Shown: positions 18,963-28,195 of the stretch, in pieces | Position numbering within the stretch: the first letter of the stretch is position 1 | How the letters are laid out: each line of letters starts with the position of its first letter | Source: Marinagarivorans sp. | Lineage (GTDB): Bacteria > Pseudomonadota > Gammaproteobacteria > Pseudomonadales > Cellvibrionaceae | Assembly (NCBI GenBank): GCA_028281865.1 | Contig: JANQJB010000106.1 | Coordinates: 1-64,000 of the forward strand | Reading direction: 5' to 3' | Length of the DNA: 64,000 nt | Made by a program: the position numbers and the translations under genes | The notes under the pieces: generated by a model | What the model was told of the DNA's origin: nothing | The model's database searches: none | The model's input: the letters and a program-made list of their open reading frames with translations, nothing else

Positions 18963-20120
18963 ATGCGCAAAATTAGAATGGGCATGGTCGGCGGCGGACA
19001 AGGCGCTTTTATCGGAGCCGTGCACCGCATAGCTGCAAATATCGATGGCCAAATCGAACTGGTTTGCGGCGCTTTTAGCAGCAGTGCGGAAAAATCCATC
19101 GCCTCGGGCAAAGAACTTTTCCTGCCCGAAGAGCGTTGCTACGGCACATACCAAGAAATGATGGACAAAGAAGCCGCACTACCTGAAGGTGAACGCATGG
19201 ATTTCGTCGCCATCGTGACACCCAACCATATGCACTTTCCGGTGGCTGAGGCAGCACTGAAAGCCGGCTTCCATGTTATGTCCGACAAGCCCGCTACCTT
19301 CACGCTCGAAGAGGCCATCAAGCTGCGCGAGATAGTCAAAGACTCAGGCTTACTTTACGGACTCACCCACACCTACACGGGCTACCCCCTTGTGCGAGAA
19401 GCACGTGAACGCGTTAAAGCCGGAGTGCTCGGTAAAATCCGTAAAATCGTTGCCGAATATCCGCAAGGTTGGCTTGCCGATGCTAGCGGCGACGACGGCA
19501 AACAAGCCGCATGGCGTATCGACCCGAAACGCGCCGGCGTCAGCTGCTGCATGGGCGACATTGGCGTTCACGCCGCTAACCTAGCCGAATATATCACAGG
19601 CTTAAAAATCACCCATATGTGCGCCGATTTGAACACCTTCGTCGACGGCCGCACGCTGGACGACGATGGAGCAGTATTGCTGCGCTTTAATGAAGGTGCA
19701 AAAGGCGTATTGATGGCAAGCCAGATCTCCGTCGGTGAAGAAAATGGTATCCGCATACGAATTTACGGCGAAAAAGGTGGCCTAGAATGGCAACAAGAAG
19801 AGCCGAATACGCTGTGGATGAAATGGAACGACCGCCCTGGAGAGCGTGTCCGTTGCTCAGCTTTTGGCGAATTTTCTGCGCTAACGCAAGCTAATACTCG
19901 CACACCGTTTGGCCACCCCGAGGGTTACCTAGAAGCATTCGCCAACCTCTACCGAGATTTTGCCGAGCAAATTCGTGCTCGACTCGAAAATCGCGATGTC
20001 GACCCTAACGCATTGGCGCTAACCGGTATTGAGGATGCCGTTCGCGGTATGGCGTTTATCGAACATGTCGTAAAAGCCAGTGACGGTGAAGAAAAGTGGC
20101 ATGAGTTGCCAGCTTATTAA
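18963..20120 (+). CDS. Gfo/Idh/MocA family oxidoreductase
   Basis: The 385-residue protein starts with an NAD(P)-binding Rossmann motif (RMGMVGGGQGAFIGAVH), has the conserved DFVAIVTPNHMHFPVA segment and the MSDKPATFT motif where the family usually shows EKP with a catalytic Lys, and ends in an alpha/beta substrate domain. Family members oxidise or epimerise sugars, polyols and their derivatives in the cytoplasm. Its position after xylBA and before an MFS transporter suggests a role with a pentose or xyloside-derived compound, but the substrate cannot be read from sequence. Start ATG at 18963 follows an A-rich stretch with AAAAGG nearby. Confidence 0.9.
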   Translation: MRKIRMGMVGGGQGAFIGAVHRIAANIDGQIELVCGAFSSSAEKSIASGKELFLPEERCYGTYQEMMDKEAALPEGERMDFVAIVTPNHMHFPVAEAALKAGFHVMSDKPATFTLEEAIKLREIVKDSGLLYGLTHTYTGYPLVREARERVKAGVLGKIRKIVAEYPQGWLADASGDDGKQAAWRIDPKRAGVSCCMGDIGVHAANLAEYITGLKITHMCADLNTFVDGRTLDDDGAVLLRFNEGAKGVLMASQISVGEENGIRIRIYGEKGGLEWQQEEPNTLWMKWNDRPGERVRCSAFGEFSALTQANTRTPFGHPEGYLEAFANLYRDFAEQIRARLENRDVDPNALALTGIEDAVRGMAFIEHVVKASDGEEKWHELPAY

Positions 20121-20354
20121 GTCGAATGGATTTAATATGTAAAAGAACTAGATTTATCCGCCGTGAGCTTGCATGATGAGCCACCGGCAAAAGGAGCTTT
20201 GTTTCAGGGCAAATAGAATTAACAAGGTGCAGCGTGTAGCAAGACACCACAGCAGCTGTTGCAACACTGGACTTGGGGCTTGGTATTCGCCCAGTGAGCA
20301 ACGCAGTTGAGTTAATCAACTTGTAAAACCAATAACTATTTTTAGGAGACTGAA

Positions 20355-21638
20355 ATGAGCGAAGCATCAGCGGTCCATAAAGACCGACTTTTTTTGTTTG
20401 TCGCTAGTTGTATATCACTCTGCGTGACTTCAATGATCTTCATTATCCGTGGTGATATCGAAGGTTCGTTAACATCCGAATTTCATCTCAGTAAAGAGCA
20501 AATGGGATTAATCTGGGGCCCCGCTTTCTTAGGCTTCACTATTGCGATCTTTATCTGTGGTGCCGCAGTCGATAAATTAGGCATGAAACTCATGCATATC
20601 CTCTCTGCAATCGGATTTATTGGGGGCGTGATTTTAATTCTCTTAGCTCCGCAGCCCGACATTCCTGAAGGCGAGATTGTAAGCGGGATCTTTTCTACGA
20701 CTGGCACCACAATGCTTTACACCGGCTTCCTGTTAATGGGGCTTGCTCAAGGCGTCGTGGAAGGCGTAATTAACCCGTTAATTGCGACGATGTACAAAGA
20801 CCGAAAAGCCCATATGCTTAACGTATTGCACGCTTTTTGGCCACTAGGCCTAGTTATCGGCGGTATCCTCGCTGTGATCATGGGTGCTGTGGGTGCAAGC
20901 TGGCAAGTCAAAATTGGTATTATCATTATTCCTTCCCTTGTTTATCTCTTTATGTGCCTGCAAAAAGAATACCCTCAAACAGAGCGTGTTACTGCGAACG
21001 TTTCGACTGGCGACATGTTTAAAGCGTGCTTGCATCCGCTCTTTATTTTGCTTTGGTGCTGCATGTGGCTGACTGCCGCTTGCGAACTTGCTCCCGACCA
21101 GTGGTTCCCCACTATCATGAAAGACTTAACTGGCTTACAAGGCACCATGTTCTTGGTTTATACCGCTGGGCTTATGTTTATCTTGCGCTTCTTCTTCGGC
21201 AGCGTGGTTCATAACTTCTCTCCATTCTTGGTGTTGGCTGTTTGCTCCGTGCTTGTCTTTATTGGCTTGTTCTGGCTTGGCTCACTATCGACTGGCGTTT
21301 CCGTCTTTATCGCTTTTGCAGCTGCGACAGTATTCGGGATTGGGAAAACTTACTTCTGGCCGACGATGCTCGGGATCGTATCCGAGCGCTTCCCGAAAAC
21401 AGGCGCTTTGGGCATCAACTTGATGGGAGGAGCCGGAATGCTTTCAATTTATTTTGCTCTGCCAATTATGGGCAGTTCTCTCGATACAGCTGGACCGGGA
21501 GAAGCATTGCAGTCCGTCGCTTATCTCGCAACCGTACTAGTCGTTGTATTTGGTGCGCTTTTCTTTTTCTTCCAATCAAAAGGCGGTTACAAGGCAGAGA
21601 AAATCGACAAGCACAGCGAAACTGCGACCGACTATTAG
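20355..21638 (+). CDS. MFS transporter, probably sugar
   Basis: This 427-residue protein has about 12 hydrophobic segments and loop features of the major facilitator superfamily, including AAVDKLGMKLMH-type basic loop after TM2 and MGLAQGVVEGVINPLIATMY in TM4-5. It is an inner-membrane secondary transporter. An AGGAG box lies upstream of the ATG (GGAGACTGAAATG). The gene follows the Gfo/Idh/MocA gene after 234 bp and is closed by a terminator at 21666-21695, so it is the last gene of the xylose block. A sugar substrate is inferred from context only. Confidence 0.87.
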   Translation: MSEASAVHKDRLFLFVASCISLCVTSMIFIIRGDIEGSLTSEFHLSKEQMGLIWGPAFLGFTIAIFICGAAVDKLGMKLMHILSAIGFIGGVILILLAPQPDIPEGEIVSGIFSTTGTTMLYTGFLLMGLAQGVVEGVINPLIATMYKDRKAHMLNVLHAFWPLGLVIGGILAVIMGAVGASWQVKIGIIIIPSLVYLFMCLQKEYPQTERVTANVSTGDMFKACLHPLFILLWCCMWLTAACELAPDQWFPTIMKDLTGLQGTMFLVYTAGLMFILRFFFGSVVHNFSPFLVLAVCSVLVFIGLFWLGSLSTGVSVFIAFAAATVFGIGKTYFWPTMLGIVSERFPKTGALGINLMGGAGMLSIYFALPIMGSSLDTAGPGEALQSVAYLATVLVVVFGALFFFFQSKGGYKAEKIDKHSETATDY

Positions 21639-21665
21639 TATCCGATAGCTGATCAAACGAACGTG

Positions 21666-21695
21666 AAAAGCGGAGCCTAGTGCTCCGTTTTTTTT
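21666..21695 (+). terminator. Intrinsic terminator after the MFS gene
   Basis: A 6-bp GC stem (cggagc 21671-21676, gctccg 21682-21687) with a 5-nt loop, extended by A/T pairs, is followed by eight T residues. It closes the xylose block. Confidence 0.9.
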
Positions 21696-21861
21696 GCTAT
21701 CGTCTTGCCGGCAAATAATCTAGCCCTATGGATAAAAATTAAGGAACCGCATTTCCGTTGTTGCCACTTACCGGTCATTACACCTATTATGCTTGCCACA
21801 GAAACATCTGTTCTGACAATAAGCCAATAATCGACTTCAGCTCTCTAAGATTCAAAATTCA

Positions 21862-23271
21862 ATGCGCAAATTAACGTTATTTATACTGTTTACTCTAGGC
21901 TCAGTCAGCACATACAGCTTTGCCAATAAACTTCCGAACATGCTTGTCTTTATCGCCGATGACCTCGGCTATCTGGACACAGAAGTAGCTGGTTCTAAAG
22001 ACGCACGCACGCCCAATATTGCAAAACTAGCCAGAGAGGGCATGAATTTCACCAACGCCTTCGTCAATAGCCCAAGCTGCGCGCCTAGCCGTGCAGCCCT
22101 TTTTACTGCGCTGCGGTCTGCGCGCAACGGCATCCAAGCAAATCACGAAAAGGTGTTAGCGCCCAATGTCACACATGTGCTCGGCCCGTTCAAAAAGCTT
22201 GGCTATGAAATCGCCGCATTTGGCAAAGTTTCGCATGGTAAAGGACAGTGGGATCACGGATTTGATTACCAAGGCAGTACCAACCTGAGCCGCAAAGAAA
22301 TCAAATCTTATTTAGCGGAACGAGATGAGAAACGGCCTTTAATCCTTTTTGTAGGCTCCAGGCCGCCACATGTTCCGTGGCCGCATAACTCGAGCTTCAA
22401 CCCTAATAAATTGGATCTTCCGGCGAAGTCCGTAGACACCCCGCAAACTCGCATCAACTTCAGTCAATATTTAGAAGATGTCGCCACCATGGACAATTCT
22501 CTCGGCGAAGTGCGCAAGCTCAGTAAACAGTACTTAGGCACAAATACCATTACGGTCTTTACCTCTGACCATGGTGCCCAATGGCCTTATGGCAAATGGA
22601 ACCTTTACGACGCAGGTGTGAAAGTTCCACTGATTATTTCATGGCCTGACAAAGTCAAAAAACGCAGCGAAAGCAAAGCGTTGGTAAGCTGGATCGACAT
22701 TATTCCGACTCTCAGTGAAATGGTAGGCACAAGAGTGACAAAGCAAGTTGACGGGCTTTCGTTTAAGCGTGTGCTGCTTGGAAAAAGCTCAGTACATCGC
22801 GATAAAGTTTTCCTGACCCACACAGGCGACCCCGATCAAAATGTTTTTCCTATTCGAGCTGTACGCACAGCTAAATTCAAATATATCAAGAACTTACACC
22901 CTGAATTACTACACCGCACTCATCAATTAAAAAACGTTTATATGGAGCACAATAAGCTTTGGCCAACATGGCTAGAAGCTGCCCGCAACGGCGATGTAAA
23001 AGCACGTAAATCGGTTGCGGGATTACTCTCCCGTACTCCTGAAGAGCTTTACGATATTGAAAATGATCCTGACGAAACGCAAAATCTTTATCAAGATCCA
23101 CGCTACAAAGATACTTTGGAGAGTCTGCGGGCCGCTCTTAAGCGCGAAATGATCGCGTCGGCCGACGAAGAATTGCTGAAAGGCACACCAATAAGACTGG
23201 TTGATTGCTTTATCGACGGTTGCGAGCTCTCGGTTTATCAAAAGCCGCCACCCAAAAATGCCAAAAACTAA
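21862..23271 (+). CDS. Secreted sulfatase
   Basis: A signal peptide (about 1-21, ending YSFA) precedes a 450-residue sulfatase domain. The metal-binding IADDLG (Asp33, Asp34) and the modification motif CAPSR (Cys73-Arg77), in which Cys becomes formylglycine, are intact, as is the later TSDHGAQWPYGKW. It should hydrolyse sulfate esters in the periplasm or outside, fitting a degrader of sulfated algal polysaccharides; the sugar specificity is unknown. The Cys-type motif needs a formylglycine-generating enzyme, which is not encoded in this window. The gene has its own upstream region after the terminator at 21666-21695. Confidence 0.92.
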   Translation: MRKLTLFILFTLGSVSTYSFANKLPNMLVFIADDLGYLDTEVAGSKDARTPNIAKLAREGMNFTNAFVNSPSCAPSRAALFTALRSARNGIQANHEKVLAPNVTHVLGPFKKLGYEIAAFGKVSHGKGQWDHGFDYQGSTNLSRKEIKSYLAERDEKRPLILFVGSRPPHVPWPHNSSFNPNKLDLPAKSVDTPQTRINFSQYLEDVATMDNSLGEVRKLSKQYLGTNTITVFTSDHGAQWPYGKWNLYDAGVKVPLIISWPDKVKKRSESKALVSWIDIIPTLSEMVGTRVTKQVDGLSFKRVLLGKSSVHRDKVFLTHTGDPDQNVFPIRAVRTAKFKYIKNLHPELLHRTHQLKNVYMEHNKLWPTWLEAARNGDVKARKSVAGLLSRTPEELYDIENDPDETQNLYQDPRYKDTLESLRAALKREMIASADEELLKGTPIRLVDCFIDGCELSVYQKPPPKNAKN

Positions 23272-23763
23272 ACGCACTGCTTATTTGCACAATCAATCCC
23301 AGGCGCAGCGCTAGGACCGACCTCAACAAATTTCACACTTAAGCGACATTGAAATTCTTTTTCATCTAGCTAGCGAAGCGAACGCATATATCGCAATACT
23401 TATTCCTAAATGTGCTTTTTTTAGAGCATTCTGTACAGGGAAACTCTGCAAGTCGTACTACTAAACCCACCTTTCCCACGTCTTACCATCCCAAATAATG
23501 AAGAAGCAGCTAATAATTTGGTATTTTTCTTCACTTTTTTCCTATTTTTTTCAAAAAAATGACAGCTTAAGCACAATTGTCATCAAATTGTAATAATTTT
23601 ATGGGTCATGTTGCACTAAACTAATTTTCAGACAAACATTTCATGATTTCATGATATTGTTACAAAATGGTTACATGACTATTGAAAAGTTTGATTTTAG
23701 TCACAATACATATTAATTGTTCTTGCTGAATGACTAATAAGCGCAATTAAGGAGGGCAACAAC
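23272..23763. other. Long intergenic region before the DUF2846 gene
   Basis: This AT-rich 492-bp stretch has no gene I can support. It includes a direct repeat ttcatgat/ttcatgat near 23640-23655 and several weak promoter-like TTGTCA and TTACAT boxes. The rightward lipoprotein gene is probably expressed from here. Confidence 0.35.
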
Positions 23764-24237
23764 ATGATGAAAATTGTCACGGCATTTTTAATAGTAGCCT
23801 TGATTACGGGCTGTTCAAGCACGCCTCACCAAACTTTTGTAGAAGCGGACGCGCCCGACAATAACCACGGTTTAATTTATATCTACCGTTCTACGCTTGA
23901 TAGCAATGAGAGCGAAAGCACACCAGCGCTGCGATTGGACGGAAAAGTGATCGGCAAACTAAAACGCGACAGCTACCTTCTTGTGATGGTGGAACCTGGC
24001 AAACACGCATTGACAGTCAAATCGAAAAATTTTGGCAGCGACTTACCCGATGTTTTTGCCAGCACGACAGTTGACATCAAAGGCGGCCAAACGCTTTATT
24101 TGCGTTATTCCGAATCCGTAGCCGATATGGTTTACGTAGGCTCTTCTATCTATGCGCGCACCGAGGCAGAATTTTACGCTGTGCCCGCTGCGACTGCACG
24201 CAATGAAATGGCGAAAGCAAGGCTTTCTAGACTTTAG
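23764..24237 (+). CDS. DUF2846 family lipoprotein
   Basis: The 157-residue product begins with a lipoprotein signal (ALITGC, Cys17) and contains a DUF2846-type domain: GLIYIYRSTL, a conserved LRLDGKVIGKLKRDSYLLVMVEPGKHAL block and a TLYLRY strand. Proteins of this family are small envelope lipoproteins of unknown role. A consensus AAGGAGG lies about 10 nt before the ATG at 23764 and an intrinsic terminator follows at 24262, so the gene appears monocistronic and well expressed. Confidence 0.83.
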   Translation: MMKIVTAFLIVALITGCSSTPHQTFVEADAPDNNHGLIYIYRSTLDSNESESTPALRLDGKVIGKLKRDSYLLVMVEPGKHALTVKSKNFGSDLPDVFASTTVDIKGGQTLYLRYSESVADMVYVGSSIYARTEAEFYAVPAATARNEMAKARLSRL

Positions 24238-24261
24238 TTAAATTTGGAAGGTAATAAAAAC

Positions 24262-24290
24262 AAAACCCGGCGGCTGCCGGGTTTTTTGTA
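24262..24290 (+). terminator. Intrinsic terminator
   Basis: A 10-bp stem (aaaacccggc 24262-24271 with gccgggtttt 24276-24285), a 4-nt loop and a T run close the lipoprotein gene. The A4 on the left arm gives some capacity on the minus strand also. Confidence 0.92.
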
Positions 24291-24321
24291 TCTGAGAATC
24301 GATTCATACCAAATACGAAAT

Positions 24322-25710
24322 CTATATTAGAGAAACAATTGCTTTTTTATTCTTTATCAAATTCAAATTACGCTCAAAAACTTCAGTCGGCAAACGATGC
24401 TTCTTAGCCTCTTTGAGCAAGCGCTTCTGGGATTTTTCCGCTTTTTCATATTCTTGATTAATTGAGTAGACTGCAGCTAGTGATTCGTAATAAGTCAGTC
24501 GATCCTCCATCTTTTGCGGGATCGAATCGATTATAGCAAGCGCTTTTTGGGGATCTCTAATACCAGCGTCATCAGACATTGCATAGATCAAGGCCAATTC
24601 GACCATCGCGGGAGTATGGTTTTGCGCTGCTGCTTTTTCCAACCACGCTACACCCATTTTTCTATCTCGATCAAAGCGAACGCCTTTATAACGCTCCAAA
24701 CCGAGTAATGTTTGCGCCTCCGCAAAACCATTTTCTGCCGCCAGCTGCAACCAAAAAAAACTTTTGTCACTATCAGCCTCACATTGTTCGCCATAAAGCA
24801 TATTGCGACCAATCCGAAACTGTGCGTTCGGTAAACCATCAATCGCCGAAAGCGTATACCACTCGTTCGAATTGCCTAAATCTTTGCGGTGCTCAGGCGT
24901 CATAAATCTTTTTAAAGCTCCAGTCCACTGCGCATATTTGTAGCGATCAACACTAGAACCTTTAAGCGCAAGCTTTTTCATTTCCATTGATTTTTTATGC
25001 AGCGCTTTTGAGTCAGCTTCAAAGCCTTCTATCTCAAATGTGAAATTATTAACAACCAAATAAGTTTCAACCGGCTTTCCATTTATTGTCGCTGGATGAT
25101 ATTGATAAGCTTTCACACTGCGCAGTGCTTCCTCTCGAAAAAACTTACTAGTTGATGAAATAACTCGATGATGTTTTGTTCTACCGTCAGGACCTACATT
25201 ATACTCCAGCAATACCGACCCGGCAGCGACACCCGTTTTTTGAGCTCTTTTTGGATAATATGTTGGAGCTTTATATTTTAACTTTAATTGCTGAAACTCT
25301 CCTTGAGTACTTTTAGTTAACACCGGGTGCATTTTTTGCTCAATCGTTTCGTCACCATATGTTTTTTGTAACTCATCCAATATGGACCGAGCTTTTTCTA
25401 GTCGTTCAGAATCTAATTTATTAGCAAAAGTATCTACACTTTTTTTGTAGTCTTTGTCGCCTTTAGAAGCAGCGAGCGACATCCACGCAAATGCCTTGTA
25501 GATATCCGATTTAATTCCGTCACCGTTAAGGTACATGACACCAAGAAGATACTGGGCGTCTTTGTTACCTAGACTCGCGAGTTCTGTAAATTGCTTGTGT
25601 GCACGTTCAAAATTTTTGCCTTGATAATTGCTCATCGCCTCACTATAGGTAACAGCCCAAAGTGAATTACACGCCAATATAAAAAATAAAAAAACAATCA
25701 AATTCTTCAT
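24322..25710 (-). CDS. Sel1-repeat protein with embedded TonB C-terminal domain
   Basis: After a signal peptide (about 1-19, ending LWA), Sel1-like repeats (about 22-90) are followed by a TonB C-terminal domain (about 145-235: YYPKRAQKTGVAAGSVLLEY, then GPDGRTKHHRVI and FREEALRSVKAYQYHPA) and further Sel1 repeats (about 255-400, RIGRNMLYGE, AQTLLGLERYKGV). The protein should be periplasmic. Unlike a true TonB it has no cytoplasm-membrane anchor or Pro-rich spacer, so it is unlikely to energise receptors alone; scaffolding at the envelope is an inference. It lies 9 bp downstream of the gene at 25720-26334, and they probably share a transcript. Confidence 0.85.
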   Translation of the reverse strand: MKNLIVFLFFILACNSLWAVTYSEAMSNYQGKNFERAHKQFTELASLGNKDAQYLLGVMYLNGDGIKSDIYKAFAWMSLAASKGDKDYKKSVDTFANKLDSERLEKARSILDELQKTYGDETIEQKMHPVLTKSTQGEFQQLKLKYKAPTYYPKRAQKTGVAAGSVLLEYNVGPDGRTKHHRVISSTSKFFREEALRSVKAYQYHPATINGKPVETYLVVNNFTFEIEGFEADSKALHKKSMEMKKLALKGSSVDRYKYAQWTGALKRFMTPEHRKDLGNSNEWYTLSAIDGLPNAQFRIGRNMLYGEQCEADSDKSFFWLQLAAENGFAEAQTLLGLERYKGVRFDRDRKMGVAWLEKAAAQNHTPAMVELALIYAMSDDAGIRDPQKALAIIDSIPQKMEDRLTYYESLAAVYSINQEYEKAEKSQKRLLKEAKKHRLPTEVFERNLNLIKNKKAIVSLI

Positions 25711-25719
25711 TTTATTTCC

Positions 25720-26334
25720 TTATCTCTTAGTTAAATTAATATCTCGCACATTGATATTACCGTTATATATCTTCAAACCAAAATAGCCCAACCGCTCATC
25801 TGTTTTAAATTCGAATTTTTCGTCATCAACATTTAAATTGTAGTAATAGTATTGTTTTTCTTTCTTAATAAAATCTATTACAACGTCAAATTCATCCGGC
25901 CATTGTACTTTCGACTCAAACTCGTGGTATTCATATCTACCTTTCTTAGAAATAGTTTTGAGGTTAATCGTGTACTCGCCGGTACAAGCCTCGTCTTTGA
26001 AATTGATCGCTGCATGTTTTTTGTGACGACTTTTATCGCGTCTTAAATTAAGCTCGAATTCCGGTAAATTGTTGTGATCTTCTGGCATATCTATCTGAGC
26101 AGAAAAGCTTAATCGAGAAAATTTTCTCGGCACTGCCAGTGAGCTGCCACACGGAAAAGTTTCTGTCGCACAGGTAGAGAGAGTTAAAATTGCAGGCGTC
26201 TTTTTGGTGCTGTAGGCAACATGGGGTTTAAAAGGAGCTTCGAGGCTGCTGCCCTTCTCGTCGTTTTCTTCATAAGCATACACACTTACGCAAGATAATA
26301 GTCCGACAGCAAAGCATAGAGTAGTTTTTTTCAT
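25720..26334 (-). CDS. Hypothetical secreted protein
   Basis: I do not recognise this 204-residue protein. From the ATG at 26334 (AGGG 9 nt upstream) it has a clean signal peptide (MKKTTLCFAVGLLSCVSVYA), two Cys-containing segments (STCATETFPCGSS, KDEACTGE) and a beta-rich body with many charged and Tyr residues (KKEKQYYYYNLNVDD). The strand pattern could be a jelly-roll like LamG/concanavalin domains, but this is weak. The Sel1/TonB gene follows after 9 bp, so the two products may work together in the periplasm. Confidence 0.65.
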   Translation of the reverse strand: MKKTTLCFAVGLLSCVSVYAYEENDEKGSSLEAPFKPHVAYSTKKTPAILTLSTCATETFPCGSSLAVPRKFSRLSFSAQIDMPEDHNNLPEFELNLRRDKSRHKKHAAINFKDEACTGEYTINLKTISKKGRYEYHEFESKVQWPDEFDVVIDFIKKEKQYYYYNLNVDDEKFEFKTDERLGYFGLKIYNGNINVRDINLTKR

Positions 26335-26554
26335 ATTTTGCATCCCTACTAAGTAACTCAAATGGGCGAACGGTCGATAGCAAAAAGCTTTCTAGTGAAA
26401 AACTTTTAAGCTCAGAACCCGCTAAAGCGCGTATGATATCCAAAACACCTGCGCTAAGTCGAGCCATACGCTGTCTAAAATTCAACCAAAGCTTGATTTT
26501 TTAGCGACAAAACCGCAAAAATACCAAACTGTAAGCTTTTGAGACTCGCGTGCC

Positions 26555-26938
26555 ATGCCGCTTATCACCGTAAATGCCCTTCCTCTTAACGAATCGCAAA
26601 AACCTGTTAGCGATATTATCGTCGATATAAGCCGCGACTTTGCGGCAGCAACAAATATCGATATCAAGCATGTCTCGATCACATGGAATACGATACAGAG
26701 CGGCTGTTATTCCTGGGGAGGAAACATTGAGTATGAGCAACCTGCCGATCTCCATCCGTTAATAATTGACATGCTTATACCCGATTTTTATAAGCCAGAA
26801 CGTGTGGCACAATTGCTCACTATTCTCGCTAAAATTACATCCAAACATACTGGCGTGTTACGTAATCATATTTTTATAAATGTCCGCAAAGCAATGTCAG
26901 GTTGTGTATTTGACGAAGGTCAAGTCTTGCGATGGTAA
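26555..26938 (+). CDS. Tautomerase-family protein
   Basis: The 127-residue protein begins MPLITVNALP, placing a Pro directly after the initiator Met, the catalytic Pro-1 of the 4-oxalocrotonate tautomerase superfamily. The beta-alpha-beta pattern continues with a helix around SDIIVDISRDFAAATN and a second strand KHVSITWN. It is longer than 4-OT subunits (about 62 residues) and nearer in size to MIF/MSAD-like members with two repeats. A cytoplasmic tautomerase or dehalogenase-like activity is possible, with the substrate unknown. It stands alone, divergent from the gene at 25720-26334. Confidence 0.68.
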   Translation: MPLITVNALPLNESQKPVSDIIVDISRDFAAATNIDIKHVSITWNTIQSGCYSWGGNIEYEQPADLHPLIIDMLIPDFYKPERVAQLLTILAKITSKHTGVLRNHIFINVRKAMSGCVFDEGQVLRW

Positions 26939-27103
26939 TCAAATTGCTAATTTAATACTTTGTTCCAAAGCCCGCGATACCAAGTAAATATAACCAGTCT
27001 CCTTTAATCTAATTTTTCGATTAATTAACGCTAAAAATTGCACTTTTCTTATATATCTCTGTGACTAAAATATTTCTAACGTCAACTCGCAGAGGACACT
27101 TCC

Positions 27104-27709
27104 ATGGCTTACACCCTTCTTCGCATCGACAGCAGCATTTTTGGACCACAAGGCCAATCTGCGCAATTAGCAGAGCAGCTCAGCGCAGGCTTGCTAGCAC
27201 AATACGAACAAACACAACTTATTCATCACGATTTTTCCACAGACCCACTACCTCACTTGGACCAAGCTACATTCAGCGCATTTTCGAGCGATGAAAGCGC
27301 ATTAACGGCCGAACAAAAAAATGCTGTGAACCGATCCAATCAGCTCATAGCAGAGCTAAAGCAGGCAGATGCTCTAGTGATTTCTGCACCCATGTATAAC
27401 TTTACTTTTCCCAGCACGCTCAAAGCCTGGATGGACAATGTCGCGCGCGCAGGGCACACTTTTCAATACACTGCAAATGGTCCTGCTGGCTTGATAGAGG
27501 ATAAACCCGTTTATGTTATTACCACACGTGGTGGACAATACAAAAATAGTGAAAAAGATTTTCAAGTACCGCTGATTAAACTGTTTTTTAACTTTCTCGG
27601 CTTAACAAAAATAAACATTATTTATGCAGAGAATTTAGCGGTGAGCGAAGCACGCGAAACAAGTATTGAAAAAGCGCAAGACGCAATTCAAAATTTGTTA
27701 GCGGCTTAG
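27104..27709 (+). CDS. azoR: FMN-dependent NADH-azoreductase
   Basis: A full-length 201-residue flavodoxin-fold quinone/azo reductase. The N-terminal LLRIDSSIFG, the FMN-site APMYNFTFPSTLKAWMD and the TTRGGQYK segment are characteristic of AzoR. The enzyme uses NADH and FMN to reduce quinones and azo compounds in the cytoplasm, usually as protection against electrophile stress. The ATG at 27104 has GAGGA about 9 nt upstream (GCAGAGGACACTTCC). No neighbouring gene is obviously linked. Confidence 0.93.
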   Translation: MAYTLLRIDSSIFGPQGQSAQLAEQLSAGLLAQYEQTQLIHHDFSTDPLPHLDQATFSAFSSDESALTAEQKNAVNRSNQLIAELKQADALVISAPMYNFTFPSTLKAWMDNVARAGHTFQYTANGPAGLIEDKPVYVITTRGGQYKNSEKDFQVPLIKLFFNFLGLTKINIIYAENLAVSEARETSIEKAQDAIQNLLAA

Positions 27710-27813
27710 GGAGTAGAATACGATGGCTCCGCAATCCAGATGGTGCATGCTAGAAAATTGATTCTGGGGCACCTCTGAATATTATTAATATATTGACCTT
27801 ATTCAAAGTTGTC

Positions 27814-28146
27814 CTAATTCATATACTCAATAATCACTTCTACTAACTTATCGTGAAGATGCGTTTCAAGCTCTTCAAGCGTAACACCACAAACCTCTAG
27901 ATATTTATCGACTTGGCTTTCAAGCAGCTTTTTGCCCATTACACGATATTCCACCTCGGGCAAACTCTTATCCAGCCTTGGAACAATCTTCCAGGCTACT
28001 ACTTCACTATCCAACGTCTCGAATTTTTCTTCAGCATATTCACAAAAATTTTCAATATGCTGATCCCCATTTGGCCCTAAGCAACCCGGTTCAACACGAA
28101 ACTGAACATTAAGACGCTGTTCTTTTGATGGAGCAACTTTTAGCAT
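27814..28146 (-). CDS. Hypothetical small acidic protein
   Basis: I do not recognise this 110-residue protein. It has no signal peptide or membrane segment, and is acidic, with a predicted beta strand (LNVQFRVEPGCLGP) followed by long Glu-rich helices (ENFCEYAEEKFETL, VTLEELETHLHDKLVEVIIEYMN). The compact alternation of a Cys-Leu-Gly-Pro turn and helices suggests a small folded domain. The ATG at 28146 is the only good start. The same-strand gene upstream ends 50 bp before its start, so it could be the distal gene of a leftward operon with 28196-29125. Confidence 0.65.
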   Translation of the reverse strand: MLKVAPSKEQRLNVQFRVEPGCLGPNGDQHIENFCEYAEEKFETLDSEVVAWKIVPRLDKSLPEVEYRVMGKKLLESQVDKYLEVCGVTLEELETHLHDKLVEVIIEYMN

Positions 28147-28195
28147 AACGAATTAAACAGTCAAGAAAGAATAAATTAATAAAATATTATCCGCG

